Source of the DNA: Chlorobiota bacterium
GTDB taxonomy: Bacteria > Bacteroidota > Ignavibacteria > OLB7
DNA length: 64,000 bases
Assembly: GCA_028287785.1 (NCBI GenBank)
Contig: JAQBOZ010000005.1
Span: forward strand, 62,001 to 126,000
Reading direction: 5' to 3'
The position numbers and the translations under genes are program-made. Of this stretch, positions 9,301 to 17,057 are shown one piece after another; positions within the stretch are counted from its first letter, which is position 1; every line of letters begins with the position of its first letter. The notes under the pieces are model-generated. The model was not told where the DNA came from, searched no databases, and saw only the letters and a program-made list of their open reading frames with translations.

Positions 9301-9645
9301 CCCCAGGCGCTCCTGCACGCGGGTCCGCGCGAAGTAGAGATCGACATTGTCGTTGAAGATCACGAAGACGAAGCTCATGCCGAACATGCTGTTGGCCCGA
9401 ACCGCCTTCACATCCGGCAGCCCCTGAAGCGTGGTGACGATGGGATAGGTCACCTGATCCTCGATGATCTTCGGCGAGCGACCCATCCATTCGGAGAAGA
9501 TGATCACCTGATTCTCGGAGAGATCGGGGATGGCGTCGACCGGCGTGGTGATGACGGCCCAGACGCCGGCGCCGGCGATCAGGAGGAAGAAAAGGATCAC
9601 CATCAGGCGATTGTTCGCGCTCCATTCGATAATGCGTTCGATCAT
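6301..9645 (-). CDS. cusA: CusA-type Cu(I)/Ag(I) RND efflux pump inner-membrane subunit
   Basis: An 1114-residue RND transporter of the heavy-metal efflux class. Membrane helix 4 carries GGIALAIGVVVDSSIVLVEN, the CusA-like proton-relay pattern. The three methionines that bind Cu(I)/Ag(I) in CusA are all conserved in context (VLFMPILLP, PVSMIETIVLLKP, NRVNMLSTGV), which favours monovalent copper/silver over Zn/Co. Two porter halves with the usual GYTYEWSGQYEN stretch are present. An unusual insertion of about 60 residues, rich in Gly, Ser, Ala and Met, interrupts the second periplasmic half (about residues 785-845). The start overlaps the cusB stop by four bases (ATGA), so the genes are translationally coupled. 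Confidence 0.93.
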   Translation of the reverse strand: MIERIIEWSANNRLMVILFFLLIAGAGVWAVITTPVDAIPDLSENQVIIFSEWMGRSPKIIEDQVTYPIVTTLQGLPDVKAVRANSMFGMSFVFVIFNDNVDLYFARTRVQERLGAAQAKLPAGVTATLGPDGTGVGHIFWYTVEGGGYDLGALRSVQDWFIRYKLASVDGVAEVASIGGFVRQYQIDVNPELMRSYGVTFDEIIAAVQLSNNEVGGKLLDVAGAEFFVRGEGYIGGRGDIERITVATRNGGLPIRLDQIATVQLGGEIRRGSLEKNGNGEAVGGIIVMRQGENAATVIERVKAKIAEISPGLPRGVKIVPSYDRTPLIRAAVGTLERTLVEEAIIVTLVVLLFIFHVRSALRILIEIPVSVLCAFLLMRLSGMASNIMSLGGIALAIGVVVDSSIVLVENAHRNIAEAQRENAHLTRDDYFRLAVLSARQVGRAIFFSEAIMVISFLPVFLLQGEEGKLFHPLAWTKTFVIASSAIAGITLVPMLMTLLMRGTFRPENRNPVMRFFHRLYEPVLSWCLRWRKTTVALNLLALVATIPLILSTGSEFMPSLDEGSVLFMPILLPNASMAEVNRVMKVQDSIIARYPEVDHVLGKAGRAETATDNAPVSMIETIVLLKPREQWRPGITKSTITADLDRELQIPGVRNGWTQPIINRVNMLSTGVRTELGVKIYGDNLDSLEAYAIRAESLLNNIPGAADVAADRIQGGSFLDITVDRDASARYGLAIGDVQRLIETAIGGENIAQVISGRERYPIRVRYSRELRDNVEDLRNILVPIGRSAPAPSAPAGMPGSAGDASMNGGGTNSGAMSGGTMSSGNGDRARGAVTGSGSSISALAGASAEAFLRLGEVAKITLAPGPAMISSENGQLRSVVFLNVRGRDMGSFIDEARKTLDGRLALPAGYTYEWSGQYENKARAERTLAIVIPIVFMVIFLMLYLTMHDWKEAGVVMLSVPFALIGGVYLMSILGYNFSVAVWVGFIALYGIAVQTGVVMVVYLHQSLDRTLAETGAVTRDDLHAATMRGAVQRLRPKLMTVCTALLGLVPIMFSTGVGSDMMKPLIAPMIGGLFTSAIHVLIMTPVLFIIMKERALKRGELRKSKMAEWMG

Positions 9646-11030
9646 CGCGCTCCCTCCGTTCCACTGGTTCCGCGCGCGGCCTGCCGACCCGCCGGAATGC
9701 TCAGCCGGCTCTCGGAGTCAAGAAGAAATCCGCCCTCCGCCACCACGTTGTCCCCCTCCTTCAGATCGCCGCCGGCGATCTCGTAATAGTCGCCATCCTT
9801 CAGCCCCAGCGTCACCTCGCGCGGCTCGAATGTATTGGTCCCCACCTCGACATAGACCAGATCGCGGCGGCCGGTCCGTATCACCGCCCCCGCCGGGACC
9901 GCGAGCACATCCCTCGATGGCATGCTGATCGTCGCCGAGACGTACATCCCCGGCTTCAGGAGGAGCCGCGGGTTGGCGAACAGCCCGCGGACGCGGACGG
10001 TGCGGGTATCGGGATCGACGGCCGGATAGATATAATCCACCCTCCCATCGAGCTTCTCCCCGTTCAGCGCCGGGCCGGAGAGGCGCATCGTCATCCCCTG
10101 CTTCAGCCGGTTCACCTCCGCCTCGCCGACATTCGCCACCACCCAGACCGATGAGAGATCCGCCAGCTCCAGCAGCATTGTCCCCTCGGCCACATATGCT
10201 CCCTCGGTGGCGCCCCGCTTCAGCACAACGCCGGACTCCGGGGAAAAGACGGTGGTGGTATAGGCCACCTCCCCGTGACCCTCCAGCGCCGTGATCTGCG
10301 CCGCGGACATGCCGAGCAGCTCCAGACGCTTTCGCGATGCCGCCACCAGCCGGGCCGACCGCTCCCGCATCCGCTCCTCGGAATCGCCATCGCCAACCCC
10401 CATTCCCATGTGAAGGTTCCGGGCATCGCGGGCGATAAGGTAATCCTGCTGCGCGGTGACAAGCTCGGCGCTGTAGATATCCATCAGCGGCGCGCCGCGA
10501 CCGACCATCTGCCCCGTCTCCCGCGCGTAGAGCCGCTCGATCCGCCCGCCGTATCGCGCGGATACCACTCTGTGCGTCGCCTCGTTGTAATCGACAGCGG
10601 CGGCGGCATCGATCCCGATGGACATGTAGCGATACGCCGCCCGTACCGTCCCCACCTCCGCCGTGATCCTCCCCTCCGGTGTGATCCTGAGCGCATCGGC
10701 GCCCGGCTTCGCGGTTGCATGGGAGCCCGTGTCGATCGCCGCATCGGTCCCGCGCACGGGGACCAGTTCCATATGGCAGATGGGGCATTCCCCCGGCTGA
10801 TCCCGTATGATCTGCGGGTGCATCGGACAGGTGTATCTGGTCGCGATGGCGGTGTGGACATGGACATCGGTCGTGCCCCCCCACGGATGGAGGATATAGG
10901 CGGCGACGCCGAGGCAGAGCGCCAGCGCGACGGCGATGATGATGATCGTTGCCCGTCGCGCGGTGCCGGGGTTACGATCCGGCTCAGTTGTTCCCCCGGC
11001 GGAGAGGTCATGGTTATCGATCATGCTCAT
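9642..11030 (-). CDS. cusB: CusB-type periplasmic adaptor with heavy-metal-binding domain
   Basis: A 462-residue membrane-fusion protein linking the RND pump to the outer-membrane channel. One N-terminal membrane helix (about residues 27-47) is followed by a metal-binding domain around residue 65, YTCPMHPQIIRDQPGECPIC, the HMBD seen in CusB and CopA-type proteins. Next come the barrel-sandwich and beta-barrel parts (SAELVTAQQDYL; VWVVANVGEAEVNRLKQGM; GRVDYIYPAVDPDTRTVRVRG). The start codon overlaps the cusC stop (ATGA), and the stop overlaps the cusA start, giving a tightly coupled cusCBA operon. Confidence 0.92.
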   Translation of the reverse strand: MSMIDNHDLSAGGTTEPDRNPGTARRATIIIIAVALALCLGVAAYILHPWGGTTDVHVHTAIATRYTCPMHPQIIRDQPGECPICHMELVPVRGTDAAIDTGSHATAKPGADALRITPEGRITAEVGTVRAAYRYMSIGIDAAAAVDYNEATHRVVSARYGGRIERLYARETGQMVGRGAPLMDIYSAELVTAQQDYLIARDARNLHMGMGVGDGDSEERMRERSARLVAASRKRLELLGMSAAQITALEGHGEVAYTTTVFSPESGVVLKRGATEGAYVAEGTMLLELADLSSVWVVANVGEAEVNRLKQGMTMRLSGPALNGEKLDGRVDYIYPAVDPDTRTVRVRGLFANPRLLLKPGMYVSATISMPSRDVLAVPAGAVIRTGRRDLVYVEVGTNTFEPREVTLGLKDGDYYEIAGGDLKEGDNVVAEGGFLLDSESRLSIPAGRQAARGTSGTEGAR

Positions 11031-12346
11031 GGCCTGCCCCCCGTCAGTTCGGTGATCATGGAAAAGGCCATCGCGTATTCCATCTCCTGCATGTACAGAT
11101 CCATCTCCGCCATCATCGGCATGTGGTAGGCGTCGATCACCGAGGAGAATGTCGCGCGGTTGTTGGTGTAGTCGGCAACGATCGATTCAAGCGAACGGTC
11201 CAGCATGGGGAGCTGCGTCTGCTTGTAGAAGCTGATCCGAAGGGCCGCCCGGCGCGCTCTGGAATAGGCCGACCGCAGCTCCGCGAGCATATCGGCCCGC
11301 ATGGCATCCCGCTCCAGCAGCTTCCGCGATGCCTCCAGCGTGTGAACCTCCGCCGCGCTCTCCGGCCCCGACCGGGACCAGGATGCGAGGGGAATGGAGA
11401 TCATCGCCCCCACCGCCAGCGCGACATGATCGACGTGCGGCTCCATCCCCATCATCGACTCATTGGACATGGAGAAGATAGTTCCCTCACGCACCGGATG
11501 CCCCTCCGGCATGTAGCCTATTCCCCCGCGGAGCATCAGCATCGGCTTCAGCATCTCCTTCTGCGCGTCGGCCTCCGCGCCCGACATCGCCGCCATCCGC
11601 TCCATCTCCCGAAGCGCCGGGTGGCCGTCGATGGCCGGTGCAAGCGAATCGAACGGCGGAAGCTCCGGCATCGGCAGCACGCCCGGAATCTCGGCCGGCG
11701 TCCCCTCGGGTCGTCCAAGCAGCAGATTCAGCCTGCCGAGCGATTCGGCGCGCTCCTCGGCGATCTCCTTCCGCTCCATCAGCAGCCGCTCGGACTCAAT
11801 GCTCACCGTGTAGATCTCCGACTGCGTTCCGCGGTTGTTGGCGTAGCGGGTTTCGGCGGTCTTCGCCAGGAGGTTTGCATGCTCACGCCCCTTCGCGTTC
11901 ACCTCATCGCGGCGATCGAGGAGCCAGAGCGTGTAATACTCCCGCTCCACCCGCCCCCGCAGCTCCCTCTCCTCCTTCAACACCGCCGCCCTGCCGATAT
12001 CGGCGCCGATCCCCTCGGCCCGCGCCATCGCCCGGTTCCGGCCGAAGACCGGTATCTCCTGCTCCACCATCAGCATGGTCTCGCCACGGGCAAACGGGTT
12101 GGGATTGGAGGGAGGGAGCATGGAGATATCGAGACCGGCTTTCGGCGGCTCCCAGGCAAGCGCCCCGCGCGCCCGCGCATCGGCCTGGCGAATGGCGATG
12201 CGCGCGGCCTCCACCGATGGATATTTTTCGATCGCGAGATGGACCAGGGAATCCAGCGTCTGCGCGCCGGATGGGATCGAGGCCGTCAGAAGCAGCCCGA
12301 GCGTTACGGCCCATCTCCACGGCCGCGCATATGCATTTGTTCTCAT
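11027..12346 (-). CDS. cusC: CusC/TolC-type outer-membrane efflux channel
   Basis: A 439-residue outer-membrane factor. The start at 12346 is preferred: a GGAAG ribosome-binding site sits at proper distance and the N-terminus MRTNAYARPWRWAVTLGLLL is a clean signal peptide. A start at 12379 would add 11 residues. The mature protein has the two helical TolC repeats: SLVHLAIEKYPSVEAARIAI at the first and LRSAYSRARRAALRISFYK in the second. A Met-rich loop (MLMVEQEIPVFGRNRAMARAE; MSNESMMGMEP) fits copper/silver handling. It forms the exit duct of the CusCBA pump. Confidence 0.9.
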   Translation of the reverse strand: MRTNAYARPWRWAVTLGLLLTASIPSGAQTLDSLVHLAIEKYPSVEAARIAIRQADARARGALAWEPPKAGLDISMLPPSNPNPFARGETMLMVEQEIPVFGRNRAMARAEGIGADIGRAAVLKEERELRGRVEREYYTLWLLDRRDEVNAKGREHANLLAKTAETRYANNRGTQSEIYTVSIESERLLMERKEIAEERAESLGRLNLLLGRPEGTPAEIPGVLPMPELPPFDSLAPAIDGHPALREMERMAAMSGAEADAQKEMLKPMLMLRGGIGYMPEGHPVREGTIFSMSNESMMGMEPHVDHVALAVGAMISIPLASWSRSGPESAAEVHTLEASRKLLERDAMRADMLAELRSAYSRARRAALRISFYKQTQLPMLDRSLESIVADYTNNRATFSSVIDAYHMPMMAEMDLYMQEMEYAMAFSMITELTGGRP

Positions 12347-12522
12347 CGCTTCACTTCCACTGAAATGGATTTCATGCAACGGGCGCGGCTGCGCTCACGG
12401 CATGTATCCGAGAGAGAGATCGACCGGGAATACGGAACGGAAGGAAATGGGAGTGCGAGCGAAACGGCCCCCACGATCGCGACCATGCGCGACGGGTTAC
12501 CGATGCTCCATGCGGGCGGGTA

Positions 12523-12936
12523 TCAGATCAGGAACGTGGCGTTGAACAGGTATGCGGCCTGCGCGTGATGCGCTATCGGAGGTGGATGATCTATCCAGAA
12601 ACGGCCGTGGGCATCGATGGCGTGAAGATCGATTCCGGGGACCAGCAACGTGATCAGCGCGACGAGGAGCGGCGTGAATGAGATCGCGGTCATCACCGTG
12701 GCCGTGGTATCGGCATGGATGACCGTATGCTGCTTCTGGCAGCATGGCGCCTTCTTCGGTGTCCCGTGGCAATCCTTCGCCGGCGCGGGGTCGGCCGACC
12801 GATTACACATCGGGCACGATGCCTTCATCGAGCCACGGGCATTCGCCATCTCGCACGAATAGAGCGAGACGGGCCATCCGATGGAGCCGATCAGGAGCGC
12901 GACGACGGTCGCCAGTATGATGGATGCGCGATACAT
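12523..12936 (-). CDS. Small Cys-rich exported protein heading the Cus operon
   Basis: A 137-residue protein with an N-terminal hydrophobic signal or anchor (ASIILATVVALLIGSIGWPV) and nine cysteines' worth of metal-type motifs: SCPMCN, KDCHG and PCCQKQH. A second hydrophobic stretch follows (TPLLVALITLLVPGI). It lies 176 bases upstream of cusC in the same direction. Bacteroidota efflux loci often carry a comparable short Cys/His protein (the 'HYC_CC_PP' family) at this place. Membership is plausible but not proven by eye. A role as copper/silver sensor, chaperone or sequestering protein is inferred from context. Confidence 0.65.
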   Translation of the reverse strand: MYRASIILATVVALLIGSIGWPVSLYSCEMANARGSMKASCPMCNRSADPAPAKDCHGTPKKAPCCQKQHTVIHADTTATVMTAISFTPLLVALITLLVPGIDLHAIDAHGRFWIDHPPPIAHHAQAAYLFNATFLI

Positions 12937-12988
12937 TGGGGATCAAGATAGCACGGAAGAAAACGGATAGCAACCACGGTTTGAAACG

Positions 12989-13292
12989 GGTAGTGACTCA
13001 GTTTGAGATGCTGTGGATGATGCCCGGAGTCATATACGGCATCTGGATTCCCAGCCCCAGCGGGGCGTACCGGTTGTAGCATCGCCATGCCTCCCATGAT
13101 TCCAAGCTCCAGAGGAGCGTACCATCCTCGCATGCCGGGGGAATGGTTCGCTCCTCTGGAGCTTGAGCCGAAAATGGGAGCATCGTTGCTACAACCGGCA
13201 CGCTCCTGACGGAGCTTGAAGAGTGATCAGAGGATCGCCGATGGAGCATTGCGCTGTCAACCGGAGGGCCGGACTTAACCCGAGTCACTACC
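12989..13292. repeat. Miniature inverted-repeat element, copy C, with 8-bp target duplication
   Basis: The left end reads GGTAGTGACTCAGTTTGAG and the right end CGAGTCACTACC. It is bracketed by perfect direct repeats TTGAAACG at 12981-12988 and 13293-13300. The interior carries the full set of family hairpins (GCCCCAGCGGGGC; AGCTCCAGAGGAGCGT facing CGCTCCTCTGGAGCT; GTTGCTACAACCGG). It separates the head of the Cus operon from the PBP gene and is the best-preserved copy in the window. Confidence 0.9.
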
Positions 13293-13311
13293 TTGAAACG
13301 GAAAGCGGCGC

Positions 13312-14895
13312 TTACGGCTTCTTCGCGCTCCCCTTCGCCGGCGGTCGCACCGGAGCGGGCGGAGCAGCCGCCTTATAGTATCCGAGCCCATCGAGCGCCT
13401 CGTACATCCTTCGCGCCATCGGCGCGTTGAGGGAGCCGGCGAAGAGGCCGCGACGGTTCTGGATCGCCACCACCACCGCGTAGGTCCGGCCGTTCTTCCG
13501 GCCGTACGAGATAAACCACGACGGCTCGCGACCATCCGGCTCCATGTCCGCCGTTCCGGTCTTGCCGAAGATGGTGATGCCGCGCGCAATCGGCCCGCCG
13601 AACGCCCCGGCCGCCGTTCCCCCCGGAAGAAGCGGCTCGCGGAGAAGCGCCTCCACGCGCGACGCCGTGCCGTTGTCCATCCGCCATTTGAGCGTATCGG
13701 GAGGCCGGCCCACTTCGAGCGTCGGACGGTAGAAGAGCCCTCCGTTGGCGATCCCCGCCAGCATCGTCGCCATATGAACCGGGTTCGTCTTGACCGATGC
13801 CTGCCCGATGCCGAGCCGGGACTTCGCGATCTCATCCCTCCCCTTCACCCAGCTTCGCGCCGGCAGGAGCGTGGCGTACTCGTTCAGGAAAATCCCCGTG
13901 TTCCAACGGAGCCGGTCATCGAAGCCGATGCCGTCGAGATAGCTTTTCGTGGCGTCGAAGCCGATGATCTGGTAGGCGAGCTTTGAGAAGTAGATGTTGC
14001 AGGAGTAGCGCATCGCCCGCGCGATATCCACCGCGCCGTGAGCGGAGCCATGCTCGGTGATCGGCCTGGTGTCCGGGATCGGAACATAGCTGCCGGTGCA
14101 GACGAAGCCGTTGAACTCCGGAAGCGTCGCGTTGAGATGATATGCCGCCGCCGCCACAAACGGCTTGATCGATGAGCCCGGAGAGAAGTTGTCCTTGATG
14201 GCGCGCGATGTCAGCGGCCGCCGGATGGTGTCCACCACGAAGCGCTTCCAGGCGGGATCGCTCCAGATGCTGTTGGGATCGTACGTCGGGTTGTTGGCCG
14301 CGACAAGGACCTCGCCGTTCGATGCGTCCATCACCACGATCGCGCCGATATCGTTGCCCAGCGCCGCCAGCGCCTCACGTTGCAGCCGGAGATCGAGCGA
14401 GAGGCTTACATCGTGCGGCATGTCGTCGCGAAGGGAATCGTTCACCATCGTCAGCGCCTTCTCCACGCCGACGCCGTCGCGCAACGGCCCGGTCCAGTAG
14501 CCGACGATATGCGCCGTCGCGCCGCCACCCGGATATGTTCTCCGGAGATGACCGCTCAGCTTGTACCCCGCCAGCAGCGCCCCGTTGCGATCGAGGATCT
14601 TCCCGAGCGGCTGCGCGAGCGACCGGAAGCGGCTCTTGTCGTCGTAGCCGAGCGAGATGGAATCCCCCGGAACCCGGCCGTGCGTGATCCACCGCTCGCG
14701 CTCCGGAGTCATATACGATGTCGATCTGTAGAGCAGTCCACCCAGAGCCCCGAGCGCGGCAATCCCCAGCACCACCCTGGCGCCGTACCCCTTCAACGCC
14801 CGCAGGCTCTCGAAGACGCCCCCGTACTGGAAGAGCAGGATCAGAATCAGAATCCCCAGGAGGATCAGAAGGATATGAGAAAGGGAGATCGGCAT
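13312..14895 (-). CDS. Class B penicillin-binding protein (PbpA/FtsI-like transpeptidase)
   Basis: A 527-residue protein anchored by two N-terminal helices (residues 5-27 and 42-62), with a transpeptidase domain facing the periplasm. Active-site motifs are seen: SxxK in FSPGSSIKPF, SxN as YSCN, and KTG in FGKTGTAD. The non-catalytic part is short, as in actinobacterial PbpA. It cross-links peptidoglycan and would partner a SEDS glycosyltransferase such as the one at 4142. It starts 15 bases after the VanW stop, so it is the last gene of the kinase-phosphatase-FHA-methyltransferase-VanW run. Confidence 0.93.
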   Translation of the reverse strand: MPISLSHILLILLGILILILLFQYGGVFESLRALKGYGARVVLGIAALGALGGLLYRSTSYMTPERERWITHGRVPGDSISLGYDDKSRFRSLAQPLGKILDRNGALLAGYKLSGHLRRTYPGGGATAHIVGYWTGPLRDGVGVEKALTMVNDSLRDDMPHDVSLSLDLRLQREALAALGNDIGAIVVMDASNGEVLVAANNPTYDPNSIWSDPAWKRFVVDTIRRPLTSRAIKDNFSPGSSIKPFVAAAAYHLNATLPEFNGFVCTGSYVPIPDTRPITEHGSAHGAVDIARAMRYSCNIYFSKLAYQIIGFDATKSYLDGIGFDDRLRWNTGIFLNEYATLLPARSWVKGRDEIAKSRLGIGQASVKTNPVHMATMLAGIANGGLFYRPTLEVGRPPDTLKWRMDNGTASRVEALLREPLLPGGTAAGAFGGPIARGITIFGKTGTADMEPDGREPSWFISYGRKNGRTYAVVVAIQNRRGLFAGSLNAPMARRMYEALDGLGYYKAAAPPAPVRPPAKGSAKKP

Positions 14896-14910
14896 GATTC
14901 TCTATAAATA

Positions 14911-15642
14911 CTATCGTAGATTATCATCAATTTTCAGCGCGTAGAGCGATGTTGCGATCAGCTCGCGCCCGCCGTCCGGGGCCGAACGCCACGTCTCCAC
15001 AAGGCTCGTTCCCCCCGCCGATCGCACGCGGACGAACTCTATATCACGCCTTGGAATCGGCAGCGGCGCGCAGCAGAAACCGGCCACGGAATCGGCGGCG
15101 ATATCAACCCGGAGATCGACCGGAAACCGATGCGTGTTCACGAACCGGAGATCCTTGAAGCCATAGGCCACCGCCGCGTCGGAGCCGAGAGGGGTATAAC
15201 GTTCCTCCTCGGTATAGATATCAAGCGTGTGCGGATGCCGCTCGATCACCGTCAGCCCGGACTGCAACGCCAGATGGTAGAGGAGGCCGGACATCTGACA
15301 GAGACCGCCGCCGTAATCGAGCGCCAGGCGGCCGCCGAGAAGCGAGCGACCCGGAAGAAACCCGCGCGCGGCGGAGGGGCGCCCCACCATATGCCAGAAG
15401 GAGAAGATGGCATCGGGCCGGAGACGGACGCCGTTGATTGCCGACGCGGCAAGCGCCATGTTGTGCAGCTTCGCCTCGACGTGATCGGACCGGGTGATGC
15501 TCTGCTTCAGGGCGATCCGGGCCTCCGCCACCTCGTCCTTTTCCACGCCCGCGAACCGCCCGCGACTGCCGGAGACGGTATCGGAGAGGAGCCTGCGGAC
15601 CTCGCATCCACGGCGCCGGATATCGCGAAGCATGCTCTTCAT
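14911..15642 (-). CDS. VanW-family protein
   Basis: A 243-residue protein. The core follows the VanW pattern: NMALAASAINGVRLRPDAIF, SFWHMVGRPSAARGF, the GGGLCQMSGLLYHLALQSGL block, ERHPHTLDIY, and DAAVAYGFKDLRFVNTH. VanW domains occur near glycopeptide-resistance and cell-wall genes; their biochemical role is unknown. The ATG at 15642 overlaps the TGA of the methyltransferase (ATGA), which decides the start and implies coupled translation. No signal peptide is evident. Lying between a methyltransferase and a PBP, it is probably involved in envelope assembly. Confidence 0.88.
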   Translation of the reverse strand: MKSMLRDIRRRGCEVRRLLSDTVSGSRGRFAGVEKDEVAEARIALKQSITRSDHVEAKLHNMALAASAINGVRLRPDAIFSFWHMVGRPSAARGFLPGRSLLGGRLALDYGGGLCQMSGLLYHLALQSGLTVIERHPHTLDIYTEEERYTPLGSDAAVAYGFKDLRFVNTHRFPVDLRVDIAADSVAGFCCAPLPIPRRDIEFVRVRSAGGTSLVETWRSAPDGGRELIATSLYALKIDDNLR

Positions 15643-16313
15643 CGGGCGCGCTCCAGATGGAATATCGTATACGATGCCATATCCTTTATCACGCTCCGGC
15701 CGATCATCATATCGGCAGCGCGAACCGCCGGGCGGAGACGATCGGGGATGCGATGGACCGGCAGCGTGAGAATGCCGCGCCGCGCTTTCAGACGCCATCC
15801 GTTGCCGGCCAGATCCAGCACGTCGCGCGGGGAGAGCGCGGTCGCGCCGTGCCATCCCTCCTGGCGATGCCCGGTAAGCCGCCGCCGCAACGCCGATGGG
15901 GCATCGAATATGAACGATCCTCCCGGACGGAGCAGCCGCGCCGCGTGGCCGATGATGGAGCGCACCTCTTCCAGCGGCAGGTGCATGAAGACATGCATCG
16001 AGAAGATCGCGGCAATCGGGACATCACCTTCCGGCATATCGGCCAGCGATCCGTGATGGACCGTGATGCCGGGAAACTTCGCGCGGGCAACGCCCACCAT
16101 CCCGGCGCTCGGGTCGATCCCCTCGGTCGCCAGATCGAGAAACCGCCCGGAGCCGCAGCCCAGATCGATGACGCGCCCGCCGGCATGCGGCGCAAGCCAC
16201 CGCCGAAGAATCGTCCGCTCCTCGGCATCCACCATCCGCCCGTAGGAATTGCCGAACCTGTCGGCATCGTAGCGGGTTGAAAGCTCGTCGTAGTATGCAA
16301 TGATATCGTTCAT
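15639..16313 (-). CDS. SAM-dependent class I methyltransferase
   Basis: A 224-residue Rossmann methyltransferase. The glycine motif VIDLGCGSGRFLDLA (near residue 50) and the motif-II/III region IAAIFSMHVFMHLPLEEV followed by LLRPGGSFIFDAP are typical of the Methyltransf_11/25 group. The ATG at 16313 follows AGGTGATTCC, a good ribosome-binding site. A longer reading frame to 16424 has no family-like sequence. The substrate is unknown. Coupling to the VanW gene hints at a lipid, polyprenyl or cell-wall intermediate, but this is inference only. Confidence 0.85.
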   Translation of the reverse strand: MNDIIAYYDELSTRYDADRFGNSYGRMVDAEERTILRRWLAPHAGGRVIDLGCGSGRFLDLATEGIDPSAGMVGVARAKFPGITVHHGSLADMPEGDVPIAAIFSMHVFMHLPLEEVRSIIGHAARLLRPGGSFIFDAPSALRRRLTGHRQEGWHGATALSPRDVLDLAGNGWRLKARRGILTLPVHRIPDRLRPAVRAADMMIGRSVIKDMASYTIFHLERAR

Positions 16314-16369
16314 GGAATCACCTGCTCCGCTCCGTGAATCGAAGCCCCGTCCGGAAGATGTTGAGGATC

Positions 16370-17011
16370 TCAGCCATGCGCCCCCCGCCTGATCTCCTTT
16401 ACGACGATCGAGCACTCGCCGCACGCTATCAGATCGCCACGCCGGAGCACGGCCCCCGCTTCCCCCAACGGCGCGCCATTCAGGGTTGTGAGGTTGCGAC
16501 CCGCGAGACGGAGATGAAGATCGAGATCGTGATAGGTCAGGAGGAGATGTTCCCGCGAGAAATATCGCCGACCGTCGTACACCGGCACAAATCCCCTGGG
16601 ATGCGGCGTATGCTCCCGCCCGATGATCGTGGGATTGCTGCCGGCATCCACCACGCGCGCGCCGCGGTCATCCCGCACCTCCAGCGCGCAGACGCTCCGG
16701 GCAATCGCCGCATCCACCGTGCACTCCTCCCCCATCTCCCGCACCACGATGTTCATAAAGAGCATGCCGCTCCCGCCGATGATCCATCCATGCGATGCAA
16801 CAAACCCACGCATCGCCGCCTCCATGTCGCGACGGAAGCGCTCGCGCTCATCCTCCAGCGTCCCGGAATGCGCGCGCTGGAAGCTCTCCCGGCTCAGCGT
16901 GACCACGACGAAGTTCGGCGCCCGCGGCGTTCCCCCCCGCGCGTCGAGATTATCGCTCAACGCCCCCTGGAGCCTGAGCTGGGCGGTGCCGAAGAGTGTG
17001 GTCAGTGCCAT
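16370..17011 (-). CDS. FHA-domain protein (second of the pair)
   Basis: A 213-residue soluble protein. The C-terminal half (about residues 125-207) is an FHA phosphothreonine-binding domain: TIIGRE, then YFSREHLLLTY, then NLTTLNGAPLGE, with the conserved Gly-Arg, Ser-Arg-x-His and Asn residues. The N-terminal half resembles the region preceding FHA in the adjacent FhaA-like protein in size and position, but no family was identified. It sits 46 bases downstream of the FhaA-like gene. It likely docks Thr-phosphorylated partners of the kinase at 19076. Confidence 0.82.
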   Translation of the reverse strand: MALTTLFGTAQLRLQGALSDNLDARGGTPRAPNFVVVTLSRESFQRAHSGTLEDERERFRRDMEAAMRGFVASHGWIIGGSGMLFMNIVVREMGEECTVDAAIARSVCALEVRDDRGARVVDAGSNPTIIGREHTPHPRGFVPVYDGRRYFSREHLLLTYHDLDLHLRLAGRNLTTLNGAPLGEAGAVLRRGDLIACGECSIVVKEIRRGAHG

Positions 17012-17057
17012 GCGTTACCGATAACGTGGGCGTATCGTGGGAAGGAAGCGGGTGAGG

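Noticed and set aside
12998-13288. Short minus-strand frames inside several miniature element copies sharing the words SVRSVPVVATM and QAPEER
   Set aside because: The similarity follows from the DNA repeat itself; frames begin and end differently in each copy and have no good start signal, so they are not treated as genes.
5997-13292. Composite transposon with copies B and C as its ends carrying the Cus operon
   Set aside because: Each copy has its own private 8-bp duplication, so each inserted separately; a single composite jump would duplicate the target only at the outer ends.
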